In this document: one piece after another, positions 1-11,213 of the stretch | Layout of the letters: each line of letters starts with the position of its first letter | Numbering within the stretch: position 1 is the first letter of the stretch | From: Wallemia ichthyophaga EXF-994 | Taxonomy: Eukaryota; Basidiomycota; Wallemiomycetes; Wallemiales; Wallemiaceae | Assembly (NCBI RefSeq): GCF_000400465.1 | Contig: NW_008806292.1 | Location: 124,001-188,000 of the forward strand | Direction: 5' to 3' | Length of the DNA: 64,000 nucleotides | Position numbers and translations under genes: made by a program | The notes under the pieces: model-generated | What the model was told of the DNA's origin: nothing | What the model saw: the letters and a program-made list of their open reading frames with translations, nothing else | Database searches by the model: none

Positions 1-120
1 CTCTTCCTCTGCAAACTGGATCGTCTGCTGTCCAGGCGATGTGAGCGATGATTGTCGACTGTGCGACGTGTGCGAACGCGGTGTAGGTGATGGACTGGCT
101 GGTGGTGATGGCTTGTACAT
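1..120 (-). CDS. N-terminus of an unknown protein, cut by left edge
   Basis: Forty codons are visible on the minus strand, from an ATG at 120-118 to the window edge, with no stop. The peptide is rich in Ser, Pro, Thr, Arg and His (it begins MYKPSPPASPSPTPRSH) and contains several SP and TP dipeptides. This looks like a disordered, possibly phosphorylated N-terminal tail. The frame stays open to the edge and the ATG follows an A-rich run, which is why I call a start here. No domain is visible and no function can be assigned. The rest of the gene lies to the left of the window. Confidence 0.5.
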   Translation of the reverse strand, partial: MYKPSPPASPSPTPRSHTSHSRQSSLTSPGQQTIQFAEEE

Positions 121-442
121 TTTTGTTGGTAGATTTTCTACCTCGTCGTGGATCCTTCACGTTTTTGATATGATGGAGACGGTCTGAAAACGACGCGATG
201 TATTTCACCTGCCAAATTTGGATTTAGGTTGGGTACACGTGATTTATATTTGCTTGTCGTCTGTATATCCTTATACGCATGGCTATCCTTCTAGCCTTCT
301 GCCTTGGTAAAAGTCACTCTCCCCGCTGCTGATCCGAGCTGATCCACCAATCCACCAAATACCTCAATTACTTGTAAAATTCCATTTAATTATTTATATT
401 TACATGCAAGAAAGATTTATATCATTAACCCACTCCTTCTTC
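121..442. other. Intergenic: promoter of left-edge gene and 3' flank of KGD1
   Basis: About 320 nt between the start of the left-edge gene (minus strand, reading away) and the KGD1 stop codon. It is A/T-rich toward 370-430, which fits a KGD1 3' untranslated region. I see no ORF, tRNA or repeat here. Confidence 0.5.
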
Positions 443-3400
443 TCACCATGAAGCAGCAAATCTTGTGTTTCCTGGCTCAGTTGAAAATGCACCGTCCAGT
501 ATCTTCTGTATTTCAGCCAAATGCACTGCCTTGGATCCTGTCGCTACCGAGCTAGATGGATCTCTACCCACATACTGTGGCCAGCGTTCCGAGTGATGCT
601 TCGTTTGCTTCACCAACGTAAGCAATCTTTGTGAAACATATGACCACGCTCCATTGTTCAATGGCTCTTCCTGACACCAAGTTATTTCAGCATTAGGGTA
701 TTTATCCAAGTGCTCTCCAATCAAGTCATATGGGAATGGTGAGATTTGCTCTACTCTTGAAATCGCTACATCATAAGCTTGTCTTTCTTCCCTCTCCTTG
801 TAGAGTGTGTGGTACACTTGTCCTGAACACAATATATGCTTGCGTACTTTCTCAGGCTCGACCATCTTTTCATGATTTTCTGGCAGATATCTCTCAAATT
901 GAGTCTGACCAGTCATTTCACTCAATTCTGAACGCGCCATAGGATGACGGAGAAGCGATTTGCTGAAGAAGAGAATGAGTGGTTTACGGAAGTCTCTGTG
1001 GACTTGACGTCTAAGAACGTGGAACTAATCGAGGTCAGCTTAGGCGTATGATTAACAATATTTACCCACGTAGTTCGCTGGCGTGGTTGGGTAGACAACC
1101 TGGATGTTACAGTCTTGATGCTGACGAGCCATTTCCTCCTCTGTTGGTACCTTAAATGGACTGTCATCAGCCAACTGCAAGAATCTTTCTATTCTACCAC
1201 TTGAGTGCTCTGGTCCTTGTCCATCGTAACCGTGAGGAAGCGACATAACTAAACCACTACGCTGAAGCCACTTACGCTCACCCGATGCAATGAATTGATC
1301 GATAATACACTGAGCGTTGTTAGCGAAATCACCAAACTGTGCCTCCCAAATGGTCAAGTTGTCTGGTGACACAAGTGAGTAACCAAGTTCGTAACCAAGA
1401 GCACCAAATTCAGAGAGTGATGAGTTACAGACGACAACTCCCGCCTGTCTGCTACCAAGATGGTTTAGAGGCATGTACAGTGACTCATTCTCCTGGTCAA
1501 CCAGTATAGCGTGTCTCTGTGAGAAGGTACCTCTTTCGACATCCTGTCCAGATAATCTGACGTGTATCTTCTCAAGTGCTAATGAACCAAGAGCTAATGA
1601 CTCGGCAGTTGACCAATCAATACCCTTTCCTTCCATAACCATCTTACCGCGATTGTTGATAATTCTGGCCAAGTTCTTGTGTGGTGTAAATCCATCTGGG
1701 AAAGTTGAGATAACTTTGCCAATGTTCTCTAATGTCTCTTGCTTCACGCCCGTGGCTGCTGTTGGGAGCACTCTGGCAGCGAGATCATCAGGTGAGGGGA
1801 AACCCTCCCAAGATGAACTCAACCATTCACGACCATGAGGTTTGTAATTGGTGGCGTTGTTAAATGCACCCTCGAGCTTTGACCAGACTGCCTTACGATG
1901 CTCTTCCATTTGCGTCTCGGTGAAAGCTTCTTCTTGTTGAAGTTGCTTGACGTACTTTGAGAGAGCAGTTGGTTGCTTGGCGATAGCCTCGTACATGACT
2001 GGCTGAGTGAACGAAGGTTGGTCTGATTCGTTGTGACCGTGCTTTCTGTAGCAGACCTGATTAATTACAACATCCTTCTTAAACTTGGCTCTAAAGTCTG
2101 CAGCTAATTGGAACACGAAAGTGATTGCTTCAGCGTTGTCACCGTTGCAGTGGAAAATTGGCGCATCAATAGACTTAGCGATATCTGTTGGGTAGGCAGT
2201 GGAACGAGAGTCTTGCGGATCAGTAGTGAAAGCAACTTGGTTGTTGACAACAACGTGGATGGTACCACCAGTACCATAGTTAGGCAAGTTGACCATACCA
2301 AGGGTCTCGTAAACGATACCTTGAGCGGCGAAAGCACCGTCACCGTGCAAAAGTAACCCGAGTGAAGAATCACCCTTACCTTCATCGCCTTCTATGTGTT
2401 GCAGAGCACGAGTCTTACCTAAGACAATTGGGTTCTCAGCCTCCAAGTGAGATGGATTGGCTACGAGAGACAAGTTGACTTTCTTTCCTGATGGTGTAGG
2501 ACGAGTGTAGTTGGCACCCAAGTGGTACTTGACGTCACCACCGCCAGACTGAGTGTCATCGTTTGCACCAGTGAATTCGTTAAATATGGCTTCAGAAGGC
2601 TTTCTGATGACGTTGGAGAGAACGTTAAGACGACCACGGTGAGGCATACCGATGGTGATGTGTTTCGTGCCGTGATCGACAGCTCTATCAATGAGAGCCT
2701 TCATACCTGGAATGAGAGACTCAGCACCCTCCAAACCGAAACGCTTTTCATTAGGGAATTTGGCAGCAATAAATTGTTCCCAGCTGGTCGACCACAAGAG
2801 TCTGTCGAGAATGTTGCTCTTCTCTTCAATATTGTATCTCCAAGGGTGAGGAATTTCAACTCTCTTACGCATCCAATCACATTGATCTTTGTCTGGTATG
2901 TGAATGTATTGAATACCAACTGGACCGCAGTAGATTTGCTCGCAAGTGTTGATGATTTCGCGCAAAGACATTTTGTTCCGTCCGTCGATAGCGAAACGAG
3001 GGAGAATACCAGGGCCCAAGCTAATCTGGCGATCCAAATCACGTTCAGACCAGCCGTAGTTCTCAATCTTAAGCTCAGCTGGGGCCATATTGGTTCTATC
3101 AGTTTGGGTGAGATTGAGTGGGTCTAAGCTAGCGAGGTGGTGACCACGGACTTGGTAGGCGCGGACAAGAAGTTGAGCCTGTGGTTGGGCATAAGAAAGG
3201 CTGTGCTGTGGATTCTCAACCCACCTTCAAGTGATCGCCTAAATCGGTATGCTTGGGAGAACCGGCAGATTCAGCCAGAGCACCCGCCAATTTTGGTGGA
3301 GGCACAAAAGCCTCAGAAGGGTCCACGCCATTCTCTAAAGCTTCGAAGTAGGTGGCGAATGACGGATGCACAGAATTGCCGTCTTGCCTCCACGAACCGT

Positions 3401-3560
3401 AGGCAGCTTCGAGGTAAGCGTGATCGAGCCCAGACGTGGAGAAAGCATCAAATGGAGCCGGTGGCTGCTTGAGTGGATCTTGGTAGAGCCTGATGGAAGT
3501 GGATAGCAGCCTCCTACTGCTAACTCTGCTGCTTAACAGCGATCTGCGTAACGGGAGCAT
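443..3560 (-). CDS. KGD1: 2-oxoglutarate dehydrogenase E1 component
   Basis: Thiamine-diphosphate-dependent E1 subunit of the mitochondrial 2-oxoglutarate dehydrogenase complex (TCA cycle). Three exons: 3560-3225, 3178-1070 and 1024-443, giving 1008 aa, close to the family length of about 1010. The N-terminus is Arg/Ser/Leu rich without acidic residues, as in a matrix presequence. Visible hallmarks are the [17 protein letters not shown] segment split by intron 1, the thiamine-binding GDGAFAAQG followed by [14 protein letters not shown], and the C-terminal [10 protein letters not shown] and LCSGQVY segments. Intron 1 (46 nt, GTGGGT..CAG) and intron 2 (45 nt, GTGGGT..TAG) restore the conserved frame exactly. 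The gene is followed downstream (its 5' side) by two more mitochondrial genes. Nothing suggests damage. Confidence 0.97.
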
Positions 3561-3781
3561 CTTGGGAGTTTGAGATCAAGGGAAGTTTGGTATTTCTGCA
3601 GTGGCTGTTGGCGAGATGTGATTGGGTGTAAGATACATCGTACAATATTATGTAATAGAATGGCTATACGCCCCTGCACCGTGGTTCTTCTGCGCCAGCC
3701 AGAGTGCACTACAGCCATCAGAATTTGTCTAGTAAGAATGCTATTAATTACCTGTTTATAAACTACAATACTGCCTAGTAA

Positions 3782-4748
3782 TTAGAATGTGTGTGTCTTG
3801 TATGACTTGTAAATCTCCCAAGGCAGCTTCCAGTATTTCTGCTGGAGATGCACGTTGAATGGATTGAAGTCGTATTTCTCCAATCGATTGAGGTATGACT
3901 GTGGAGGCACGGCACTAAGAAACACCGGCATGAGCTGCTTCCTTATCCCGCCTTTGAGTAGACTTCGAGCAGCGATCAATTGGTCATTTGCTTCAGTTGC
4001 GAATTCGAATGTGGCATCAGAGAGTCTGTTCGCAGATTCCCCATCTATTTTATCTAGTTTGCGCAGGACTTCTTCCTCCACAACGCCATGATTAGCCGTG
4101 ATATCCGAAGGTATAACCAGTCTACCTTTGGCGGCATGATAAGGGAGTGCCCTGAGCAGCGTAGAGAGCCCTATACTCTTGCCAATGTGGCTCAATGCTA
4201 TTTGATAGTTTTCTTTCTCGAGCTCGTCGATTTCCGTCAGCTGAGGCAGAAGCAGTTCCAGCTGGAGATGCAAAAGAGAAGATTGCGTCAACTCCAATAC
4301 TGTCCCGAGGCCTTGAAGGTCCCTTGGAGTTTCAATACTTAACTCACGCTCCCTTCCCTCGATAACGTTGATGAAGGACTGCCTGGGGAGTTCGTACCTC
4401 TGCACAGACTCGAAGAGAGCTGTGGCTGTTGGCTCCTTTGTCATCTTGCCTTTGTAGATGTTGTTAATAGCGTCTTTCCAGAATTGCATTCTCATAGCAG
4501 CAATCATGTCTTTACTTGTGCTGTCTCTGGGGGCGTATGGTTATTTGTGGACTTAAATTACGTATTGAAACCCACTTGATCGTCGCCAGCTCAATATTCC
4601 AGGCTTTTAAAGCAAAGTAATCATCTTGTGCGTATCTGGGGTAGAAATAGCCACAGAGATGGGCGGAGTAGTCAAATCTCCTCACATTATTCTTACAATA
4701 GCTTGCTGCCTTTGAAATTTCGTTGAGCCTGAGCAGAGAAGGCCTCAT
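3782..4748 (-). CDS. NDUFAF6: Mitochondrial squalene/phytoene synthase-like complex I assembly factor
   Basis: Member of the squalene/phytoene synthase fold family most like NDUFAF6, needed for early assembly of respiratory complex I in mitochondria. Two exons, 4748-4576 and 4526-3782, joined by a 49-nt GTGGGT..CAG intron, give 305 aa (human protein about 333). The joined segment NIELATIKDS..MRMQFWKD matches the family signature for helix entry, and the AF/ALKAWNIEL block precedes it. The DxxxD metal motifs of true synthases are not obvious, which agrees with a non-enzymatic role. Presence of this gene implies that the organism keeps complex I. It diverges from ETF-beta across 133 nt. A generic squalene/phytoene synthase annotation is the main alternative. 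Confidence 0.85.
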
Positions 4749-4881
4749 TTGGTGATAGCGTTGTGTTGGAAGCGTTGGAATGACTTGTATAATAATTGAT
4801 AAGTCCCAGAAGTCTGATAAAACGCCAAATTAGGCGCTCTTTTAGGATTACATATTGAATGGCCCTTTCAACCGTGCCACC

Positions 4882-5733
4882 ATGTTTCCCACTAGAGCCA
4901 ATCTACTCAGAGCGAGCAGCAGAGTTGACATCAACGTATTAGTACCAATAAAGCGCTGCATAGACTACGCTGTGAAAGTGCGCGTTAATCCAGATGGAAA
5001 AGGTGGGTGATTCGAGTGCTGTGGTGGGCTGGCTGACATGCTCGTGGCAGGCGTGGACAACACAGTCAAGCACTCGATGAATCCTTTCGACGAGATCGCC
5101 GTAGAGGAAGCTATAAGGCTGAGGGAGAAGAATAAAGACCTCGTTGACTCCATCACCGCTATCACTGTCGGGCCACAGAAAGCACAGGATACTCTGCGTA
5201 CAGCACTCGCAATGGGCGCAGATAAGGCAATTCACGTACAAGTCGGTGACCAGCACAACGTAGAGCCATTGCAAGTCGCAAAGACTCTCAAACACTTTAT
5301 CAATAGGGACAAATTTGAATTGGTTTTGATGGGCAAGCAGGCTATAGATGGCGATGAGAACGCCACGGGTCAAATGCTCGCTGGTTTGCTCGACTGCGGT
5401 CAGGCTACATTTGCGTCATCACTGCAAATTGCAGATGGAAAGGCAACAGTCACAAGAGAAATCGACGGTGGATTGGAAACAGTCCAGGGTAACCTCCCAA
5501 TGATAGTTACTACAGATCTCAGATTGAATGAGCCACGCTACGCCTCACTGCCAAATATCATGAAGGCTAAGAAGAAGCCAATTGAGAGCGTCAAAGAGAC
5601 AGAGCTTCCATTCGATTTGAAGAACAGACTCGAGACTGTCAAGGTGGCTGAGCCTGCCCAGCGCACCGGTGGTCAGAAGGTCGACAGCGTGGACGACGTT
5701 GTGCAGAAGATGAAAGAGAAAGGACTGATTTGA
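4882..5733 (+). CDS. ETFB: Electron transfer flavoprotein beta subunit
   Basis: Beta subunit of the mitochondrial electron transfer flavoprotein, which binds AMP and passes electrons from acyl-CoA dehydrogenases to ETF-ubiquinone oxidoreductase. Exons 4882-5002 and 5051-5733, with a 48-nt GTGGGT..CAG intron, give 267 aa (family about 255). Conserved blocks are VLVPIKRCIDYAVKVRVNPD, KHSMNPFDEIAVEEAIRL, the ETF signature region around GKQAIDGDENATGQMLAGLL, and LRLNEPRYASLPNIMKAKKKP. The start ATG is the first one in frame and gives a short basic N-terminus. KGD1, the NDUFAF6-like gene and this one form a run of mitochondrial energy genes. Confidence 0.97.
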
Positions 5734-5854
5734 GTATCATGTAATATAACCAGCTAGATTTACATTTTTAGTTTTAATATTCCTACTTATCTTTAATTCC
5801 GCTGTGTTTTGATGACTTCCTTTTCCACCACTTAGACGCGTAGAACGACGTGTT

Positions 5855-8351
5855 ATGACCAGCGTTATAGAAAGATCAAGGGGATTTGGACACTCCAGAT
5901 CAAATTCGCGTTCTCATTCCCATTCCGAGGAAAGGCAGTGGGAGACTGTCCAAGCTAAAAGTCCGTGTCCGTTTTCAGTGGATTTCCCAGTTACCTGATA
6001 CCCCACAGCTTTCATGAAATGGCTCAATACCAAACTGGAAGCTTGCAGTATTGAGCCAATGACTGATCTCGCTCGAGATCTGAGCAATGGCGTTAGACTG
6101 ATTCAACTTATGGAGATAATGGGTACGCGGCGTTGAAGTGTGAAAAACCCACTAAGCAGAGCCGCAGGTGACGTGAACCTTGGTAGATACAACGTCAACC
6201 CTCGTATGCGCGTACAGAAAGCCGAGAACGTCACCAAAGCACTCGACTTTATAAGGTCGCGAGGGATCGTCTTGACGAATATTGGTCCGGAAGGTACGTC
6301 TCTGTGTTTTCGTTACAACTTACCCATCCTCACAATTTTCACAACTTCAGACATAATGGATCAGAATTTGAAGCTAATTTTGGGCATGATTTGGACATTG
6401 ATTTTGAGATTTACTATTGCAGAGATTAGGTGGGTCTTGGTTTCTGTTAGCAGCACAACTAAAACGTGTTTCTAGTGAGGAAGGTCTCCAAGCAAAGGAA
6501 GGATTGCTGCTTTGGTGTCAAAGAAAGACAGCGCCATATCAAGATGTAAACGTGGAGAATTTTACAAGCAGCTGGGTGGATGGCTTTGCATTGTGTGCTT
6601 TGATACACTGTCACAGACCCGATCTTCTCGATTATCACGCCCTAGATCCCGTTGATAGGTTCAGTAACACGAAACTCGCATTCGACATCGCGGAGCAGCA
6701 CCTAGGCATACCAGTGAGTTAATCTGTGCTATGTTTATCTCCCCACTAAGCACCTCACCACAGCAACTATTGGATGTCGAGGATCTGTGCACACGACCAG
6801 ACGAGCGTTCAACCATGACATATGTCGCATCGTATTTCCACGCCTTCTCATCAATGGATCGTCAAGAGACGAATGCCAGACGCGTAGCAGCATTTGCTGA
6901 CGTCATGGCTAGTGTATGGCAGGCATCCAATCGGTACGAAGTCAAGGTCAGAGCTTTGTTGTGGTCGCTCGAGCAGTTAAAAATTGAGTGGGGGAGCTCT
7001 CCGCCTGCAGACAGCTATGCAGATGTCAAGCTCCAGAGTGGCCAACTAGCAGAACACAAAAAGACAACAAAGAGAACTTATGTTTCTGAGAAGGCTGACT
7101 GTACCGCATTGTTTGGCAACATTCAGACAAAATTAAAGACTTATAAACTTCGTCCGTACGACCCTCCAGTCGGGGTGCGTTTAGTTGTGGGTTGTGACTT
7201 TCAAAGTTGGGTTTTGCTCACATCACTGCTTTCTAGGATCTTGACGAGAAATGGGCGATGATGGCTGAAGCTGAAGCAAACAGATCAAGAGCTATCAATG
7301 CTCGTATCAGAGATATCAAAGAGCTTTTGCGCAGGTCGTTTGCACAAGTAGCTAATTCTTTCGAGAGGTCCTTGTCTCGGATCACTGTTGCTATCGGTGA
7401 GCTGGACGGTAAATTAGAAGTGAGTTTTGTGCTTTATTGAAAATGCTGCTAATAATGCTCACAACACCTTAGTCACAGCTCACAATAGTAAAGGAACTTC
7501 AAGCAAAAATGGAACCACTGGCTCAACAGCTTCACGGCGGTTTGTACCTATTGGAGAGGGATTGTTTGGAAGCAAACATCGAAGAGAATGACTATACCAT
7601 CTTTTCTTTCGATGATCTTGAATTTGAGTTTGAGCTAGTGCAGCTTAATTTGAAGAACAAGTTTGCGTTCCTCGAGAACCAGGTGAGTGTACTTTGCTTA
7701 TTAAAAGCGTTGCAACATCTAATGACACCATAAGATCGTTTCTAGAGAGGCAAGCAATGTGACACCCGATAAGCTTGAAGAGTTTGGTACGTCGATGTCG
7801 TCAGGAACTCTTATGATCACATTCTTACGCAATGCAATCCACAAAAGAAAGCACATTCAGGTACTTTGATAGAGATGACAGTAATTGCCTTTCATATGGG
7901 GAATTTGGAGCAGCACTCGCAAGTCTTGGTATTACGTATCCAGTGTGTCAGATTATAAAAAGGCGGTCAAGTGAGCTAACAATCGATGTCAGGAGGATGA
8001 AATGGTAGAGATACACGATATGCTAGCAAAGGAGAGTGAACTGGATGGATATGTCAGTTTCAGGGAGTTTGTGAGGTACATGGTGGAGATAATGGAGGAC
8101 AGCACGGACAAGGATCAAGTGAGAGAGGCATTTGAAGGGGTGTCTGGGAACAAAGTGGGTGTGTAGACGAAGCAATGCGCCTAGCTCACTTTATTAAACA
8201 GCCATACGTGACGGAAGTGGATATCAAGCTATCAGCGTTGGGGGGACAGACGATGGAAAGCCTCAAGACGCAGCTGCCAGTGATTGAGGAAGATGGCGAA
8301 GAAGGATACGTGTATGACTATAACAAGTTTTTGGATGAACAATTCATGTAA
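5855..8351 (+). CDS. Alpha-actinin-like actin crosslinker
   Basis: Actin-bundling protein of the cytokinetic ring and cortical cytoskeleton. I resolve twelve exons: 5855-5960, 6009-6122, 6168-6293, 6351-6429, 6476-6713, 6764-7174, 7237-7419, 7473-7682, 7735-7786, 7848-7942, 7993-8154 and 8202-8351. Together they encode 641 aa, close to the short fission-yeast form and shorter than animal alpha-actinins. A Ser/Arg-rich 30-residue head precedes two calponin-homology domains (Act[49 protein letters not shown]). A short spectrin-like helical rod (about residues 270-490) follows, then C-terminal EF-hands. The first EF loop ([14 protein letters not shown]) keeps likely calcium ligands. The second ([13 protein letters not shown]) looks degenerate at its first positions. 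With eleven introns of 45-62 nt it is the most intron-rich gene here. Confidence 0.92.
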
Positions 8352-8388
8352 ATTCTTTCAACCCGAACGACGATCAAAGAGACGGCGA

Positions 8389-9654
8389 ATGGGACCACAG
8401 CCACAGTCACAGCAACAGCAATTAAGAATAACTGATAATTTTAGAGTTGTAAAGCAGGAGTGAGTTTAGACTGATTTCCATTTTAGTAACATTCCTCATT
8501 TCCTCATCCTGTTTGAAGATTACAGCCATCATCTACTAGCACTAGCCTCCACTGTACAACGCCCAAGCCAAAGAGAAAGTACACAAAGCGTAGCTCTTGG
8601 TGGTCACAGAGAAAGACTCAGTCAACTCCCACGAAATCTTTGCTCCCTCCGCTTGAATTAGACGACGATATGTCCAGGCCATCCACTTCGACCGCCGCCT
8701 CGATGGCAGCCGTGGCTACACCACAGAATCTTTATAGTCACAGTCCTTCACGCTCTCACACGCATACAAACTCCCACACGAGCAACTTGGAGCCTCAATT
8801 CGTTAAAGGCAAAGGAAGAATGCTCGTTCGTAACATGGAGAGACCTCCCCTTTATCATAATCATAGCTTTTCTCCAGTAGGAGCACCAGCAACATCACTC
8901 GCTCCTCCAGCTACACCGCAATTTCTGGTAAACTACATGTCCGACGATGAAGAAGGACCTAATGACAAATTAAAAGTCAATCATGACGCTAAATCAGCCC
9001 TTATACGTAAACGCCGACAACTGCGCAAAGCTAGATCCGAAATGACCCTATCAAAGACAAAGAAGCATAAGTTATCTCCAAAAACGCCTGAACTCGCTCC
9101 AACGGCAACCTATCATGACAGGTTCATTCATGGTTTACCGTATGCTAGGAATGCTAATAATTTGTTCTTTGGTTTACAGCCATCACCACCTGTCTCATTC
9201 AATGAAAGCCACTTACCATCACCGACGATGGCCACACCAGCTAACTTGATGCAATCAACAAGAAAATCCAAGCTGAGCAGTGGTTTAGGTATAACACCAC
9301 GTTTAGCGTTGGATGATATGACTGATGACCAATGGAGACATCAGAATATGTTTTCATCTCCAACTTTTGGTGAGTTTGGAGTATTTATAGGTTTACCTGG
9401 TCTCACGAATTCATCTAGGTGTTGAACATCAATCACCAGTCAAACTTACACCCCAGTTTCAGACATCGCACGCGTTCATCAATGCCATGTCCACGTCGTC
9501 CTCGATACCACCACCGCTTAACTACTCAAGCTCGTCTGCAGAGCATTCGATTATTATGACACCATCTAATTTCAACGACAGTCCATCTAAACGAAAATTG
9601 TTCAATGATTCAAATGACGTGTTCGATATTGAGAATGCAATTGAAGAGATGTAA
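8389..9654 (+). CDS. Disordered, SP/TP-rich protein of unknown function
   Basis: I do not recognise this protein. The proposed exons are 8389-8459, 8519-9369 and 9419-9654 (385 aa). The last two are well supported by frame and codon continuity. The first exon and its 59-nt intron are less certain, since the start lies only 37 nt after the alpha-actinin stop. The sequence is dominated by Ser, Thr, Pro and Lys/Arg, with a basic patch KPKRKYTKR (a possible nuclear signal or AT-hook-like stretch), a cluster KRRQLRKARSE, and many proline-directed sites including SPSR, SPKTP and SPVKLTP. The C-terminus is acidic and ends FDIENAIEEM. The composition suggests a nuclear, CDK-phosphorylated regulator, but that is inference only. 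Confidence 0.7.
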
Positions 9655-9797
9655 AGACCTATTATTTATTTTTTATATTCTTTGAATCCTGTACACGACT
9701 TTATATTTTAATTTATTTTTTATTTTTGGCTCAAAGATATTACTTGACGTTGAACTGACTCCTAACGATAGCTTTACCTTATACAGTATAAATCAAA

Positions 9798-10361
9798 ATG
9801 GTAAGGGCTTTAATACGCGTGATAAATCTCGTTGACACTGTGATAGTCATCAGGTGTACCAGTCGCAGATGAGTGCTTAACCACATTCCAAGATCTCAAA
9901 TTGGGCAAAAAGCACAAGTACATGATACTTAAGATCTCGGATGACTCTACTGCGATTGTTTGTGAAAAGACATCCAACTCTGACAACTACGATGAGTTTT
10001 TGAACGATCTCCCTGAAAACGAGCCACGTTGGGCTGTTTATGATTTCCAATTCACAAAGGGTGATGAAGGTACTCGTAATAAGATTCTCTTTTATGCTTG
10101 GTGGGTTTTTAGTTGATTAGCTTTTGATTCCGCTAATTTCGATGGATTCAGGGCTCCAGATACTGCCAAAGTTAAACCAAAGATGATGTACGCTTCATCA
10201 AAGGATGCCCTTAGAAGTAAGTTGAATGGCATCCATTTCGACATTCAATGTACAGATTCCACTGAATGCGCTTTCGATACCGGTGGGTTTACTCATAAGC
10301 AAATAAAACCAAAGCTGACTTCAGCCCCACAGTCATGGACAAGGTTTCAAAGGGTGCTTAA
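9798..10361 (+). CDS. COF1: Cofilin (actin-depolymerising factor)
   Basis: ADF/cofilin, which severs and depolymerises actin filaments. Four exons: 9798-9800 (only the ATG), 9847-10100, 10152-10282 and 10333-10361, encoding 138 aa against 143 in budding yeast. The start [25 protein letters not shown] matches the family N-terminus, where Ser after Met is the classic phosphorylation and actin-contact site. [18 protein letters not shown] is the long actin-binding helix. The C-terminus [12 protein letters not shown] is reached only through the third intron. The intron directly after the ATG is essential, because without it the second residue would not be Ser. Confidence 0.96.
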
Positions 10362-11213
10362 GGGAATACCACAGCTAGTTTGAATATTAGTAGAGTCTTT
10401 GTTGTTTTCAAATTTATGTAAAATTCAATCTAAATATGCCAATTCTTATCAATAGACGTTGTGAGTATTTGCAGTTGGCTTATGAGTTGATGATAGTCTA
10501 TTCTGCAATTCAATATGGGCTCAATCTGTCATCTCCACGGATGTTTTAAGTGATTTCACGTAACAAGGTTACGAGGGCAATTACAATTTCAGAATACCGG
10601 AAAATATTGCGTCAACTTCTTGAAAAAGTTAGAATTATAGGTTTTCAATCCTCATCTCATTGTCTACCAAGAGGCTAAAATTTTCAGGGAAGTTTCATCT
10701 AAAACCTGCTACTTGTTTTGACATTGAAAAAGGATGGCACATTAAGGGAATAAGCTTCCCATAAAATGACATCTTAGATAACAAAACCATGATATATTTC
10801 CTTAGATTTTCATAACACCCAATTGCACAGAGAAACACCCCTTTTATTACAATTCAAAAGGCTCGCACTAAACGAATACGTAAACGCTTCAGACTTTCAA
10901 ATGTTTTACCTTCGCGTGTGAGATATCCTCAAGTGCTTGTACCTGCTTGTTTACGTATAGCAGTATTTAACCTCAAGCTGCACAGCGATATGTATTAGTA
11001 CAACGGCTATTCTCATCGCGTTACCTCCTCTTCGACTTCTCAGCCTCATTCCGAAATGGACATATGCCGAACACACATTCCAAAAGATAGAGAAACTCAA
11101 TCTACATGCGGCTCTACGATAAAATGTTCTCAGGCCTCCATTTCCCCCTTCCTCAATATTTTCGCACTTTGGAATCTACTCATGTCCGTGTCTTCCTTTC
11201 AAACCATCACAAC
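10362..11213. other. Intergenic region between cofilin and importin
   Basis: About 850 nt between two plus-strand genes, the longest gap in the window. Only short fragmentary frames occur and none resembles a protein. I see no tRNA B-box, rRNA, transposon end or tandem repeat. It should hold the cofilin 3' region and the importin promoter. The stretch 10950-11213 is pyrimidine-rich, which fits a core promoter and leader. Confidence 0.5.

Noticed and set aside
2522-3127. 201-codon plus-strand ORF inside KGD1
   Set aside because: Antisense shadow of a highly conserved coding exon, with no family resemblance.
3206-3224. A 19-nt GTGGGT..CAG mini-intron in KGD1 that would also restore the frame
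   Set aside because: Extending to the next CAG gives a normal 46-nt intron and joins DHLK directly to [13 protein letters not shown] as in the family, so the 19-nt version is not needed.
5837-5842. ACGCGT near the alpha-actinin start as an MCB box
   Set aside because: Single copy. ACGCGT also occurs in coding and intron sequence elsewhere in the window, so one copy is weak evidence.
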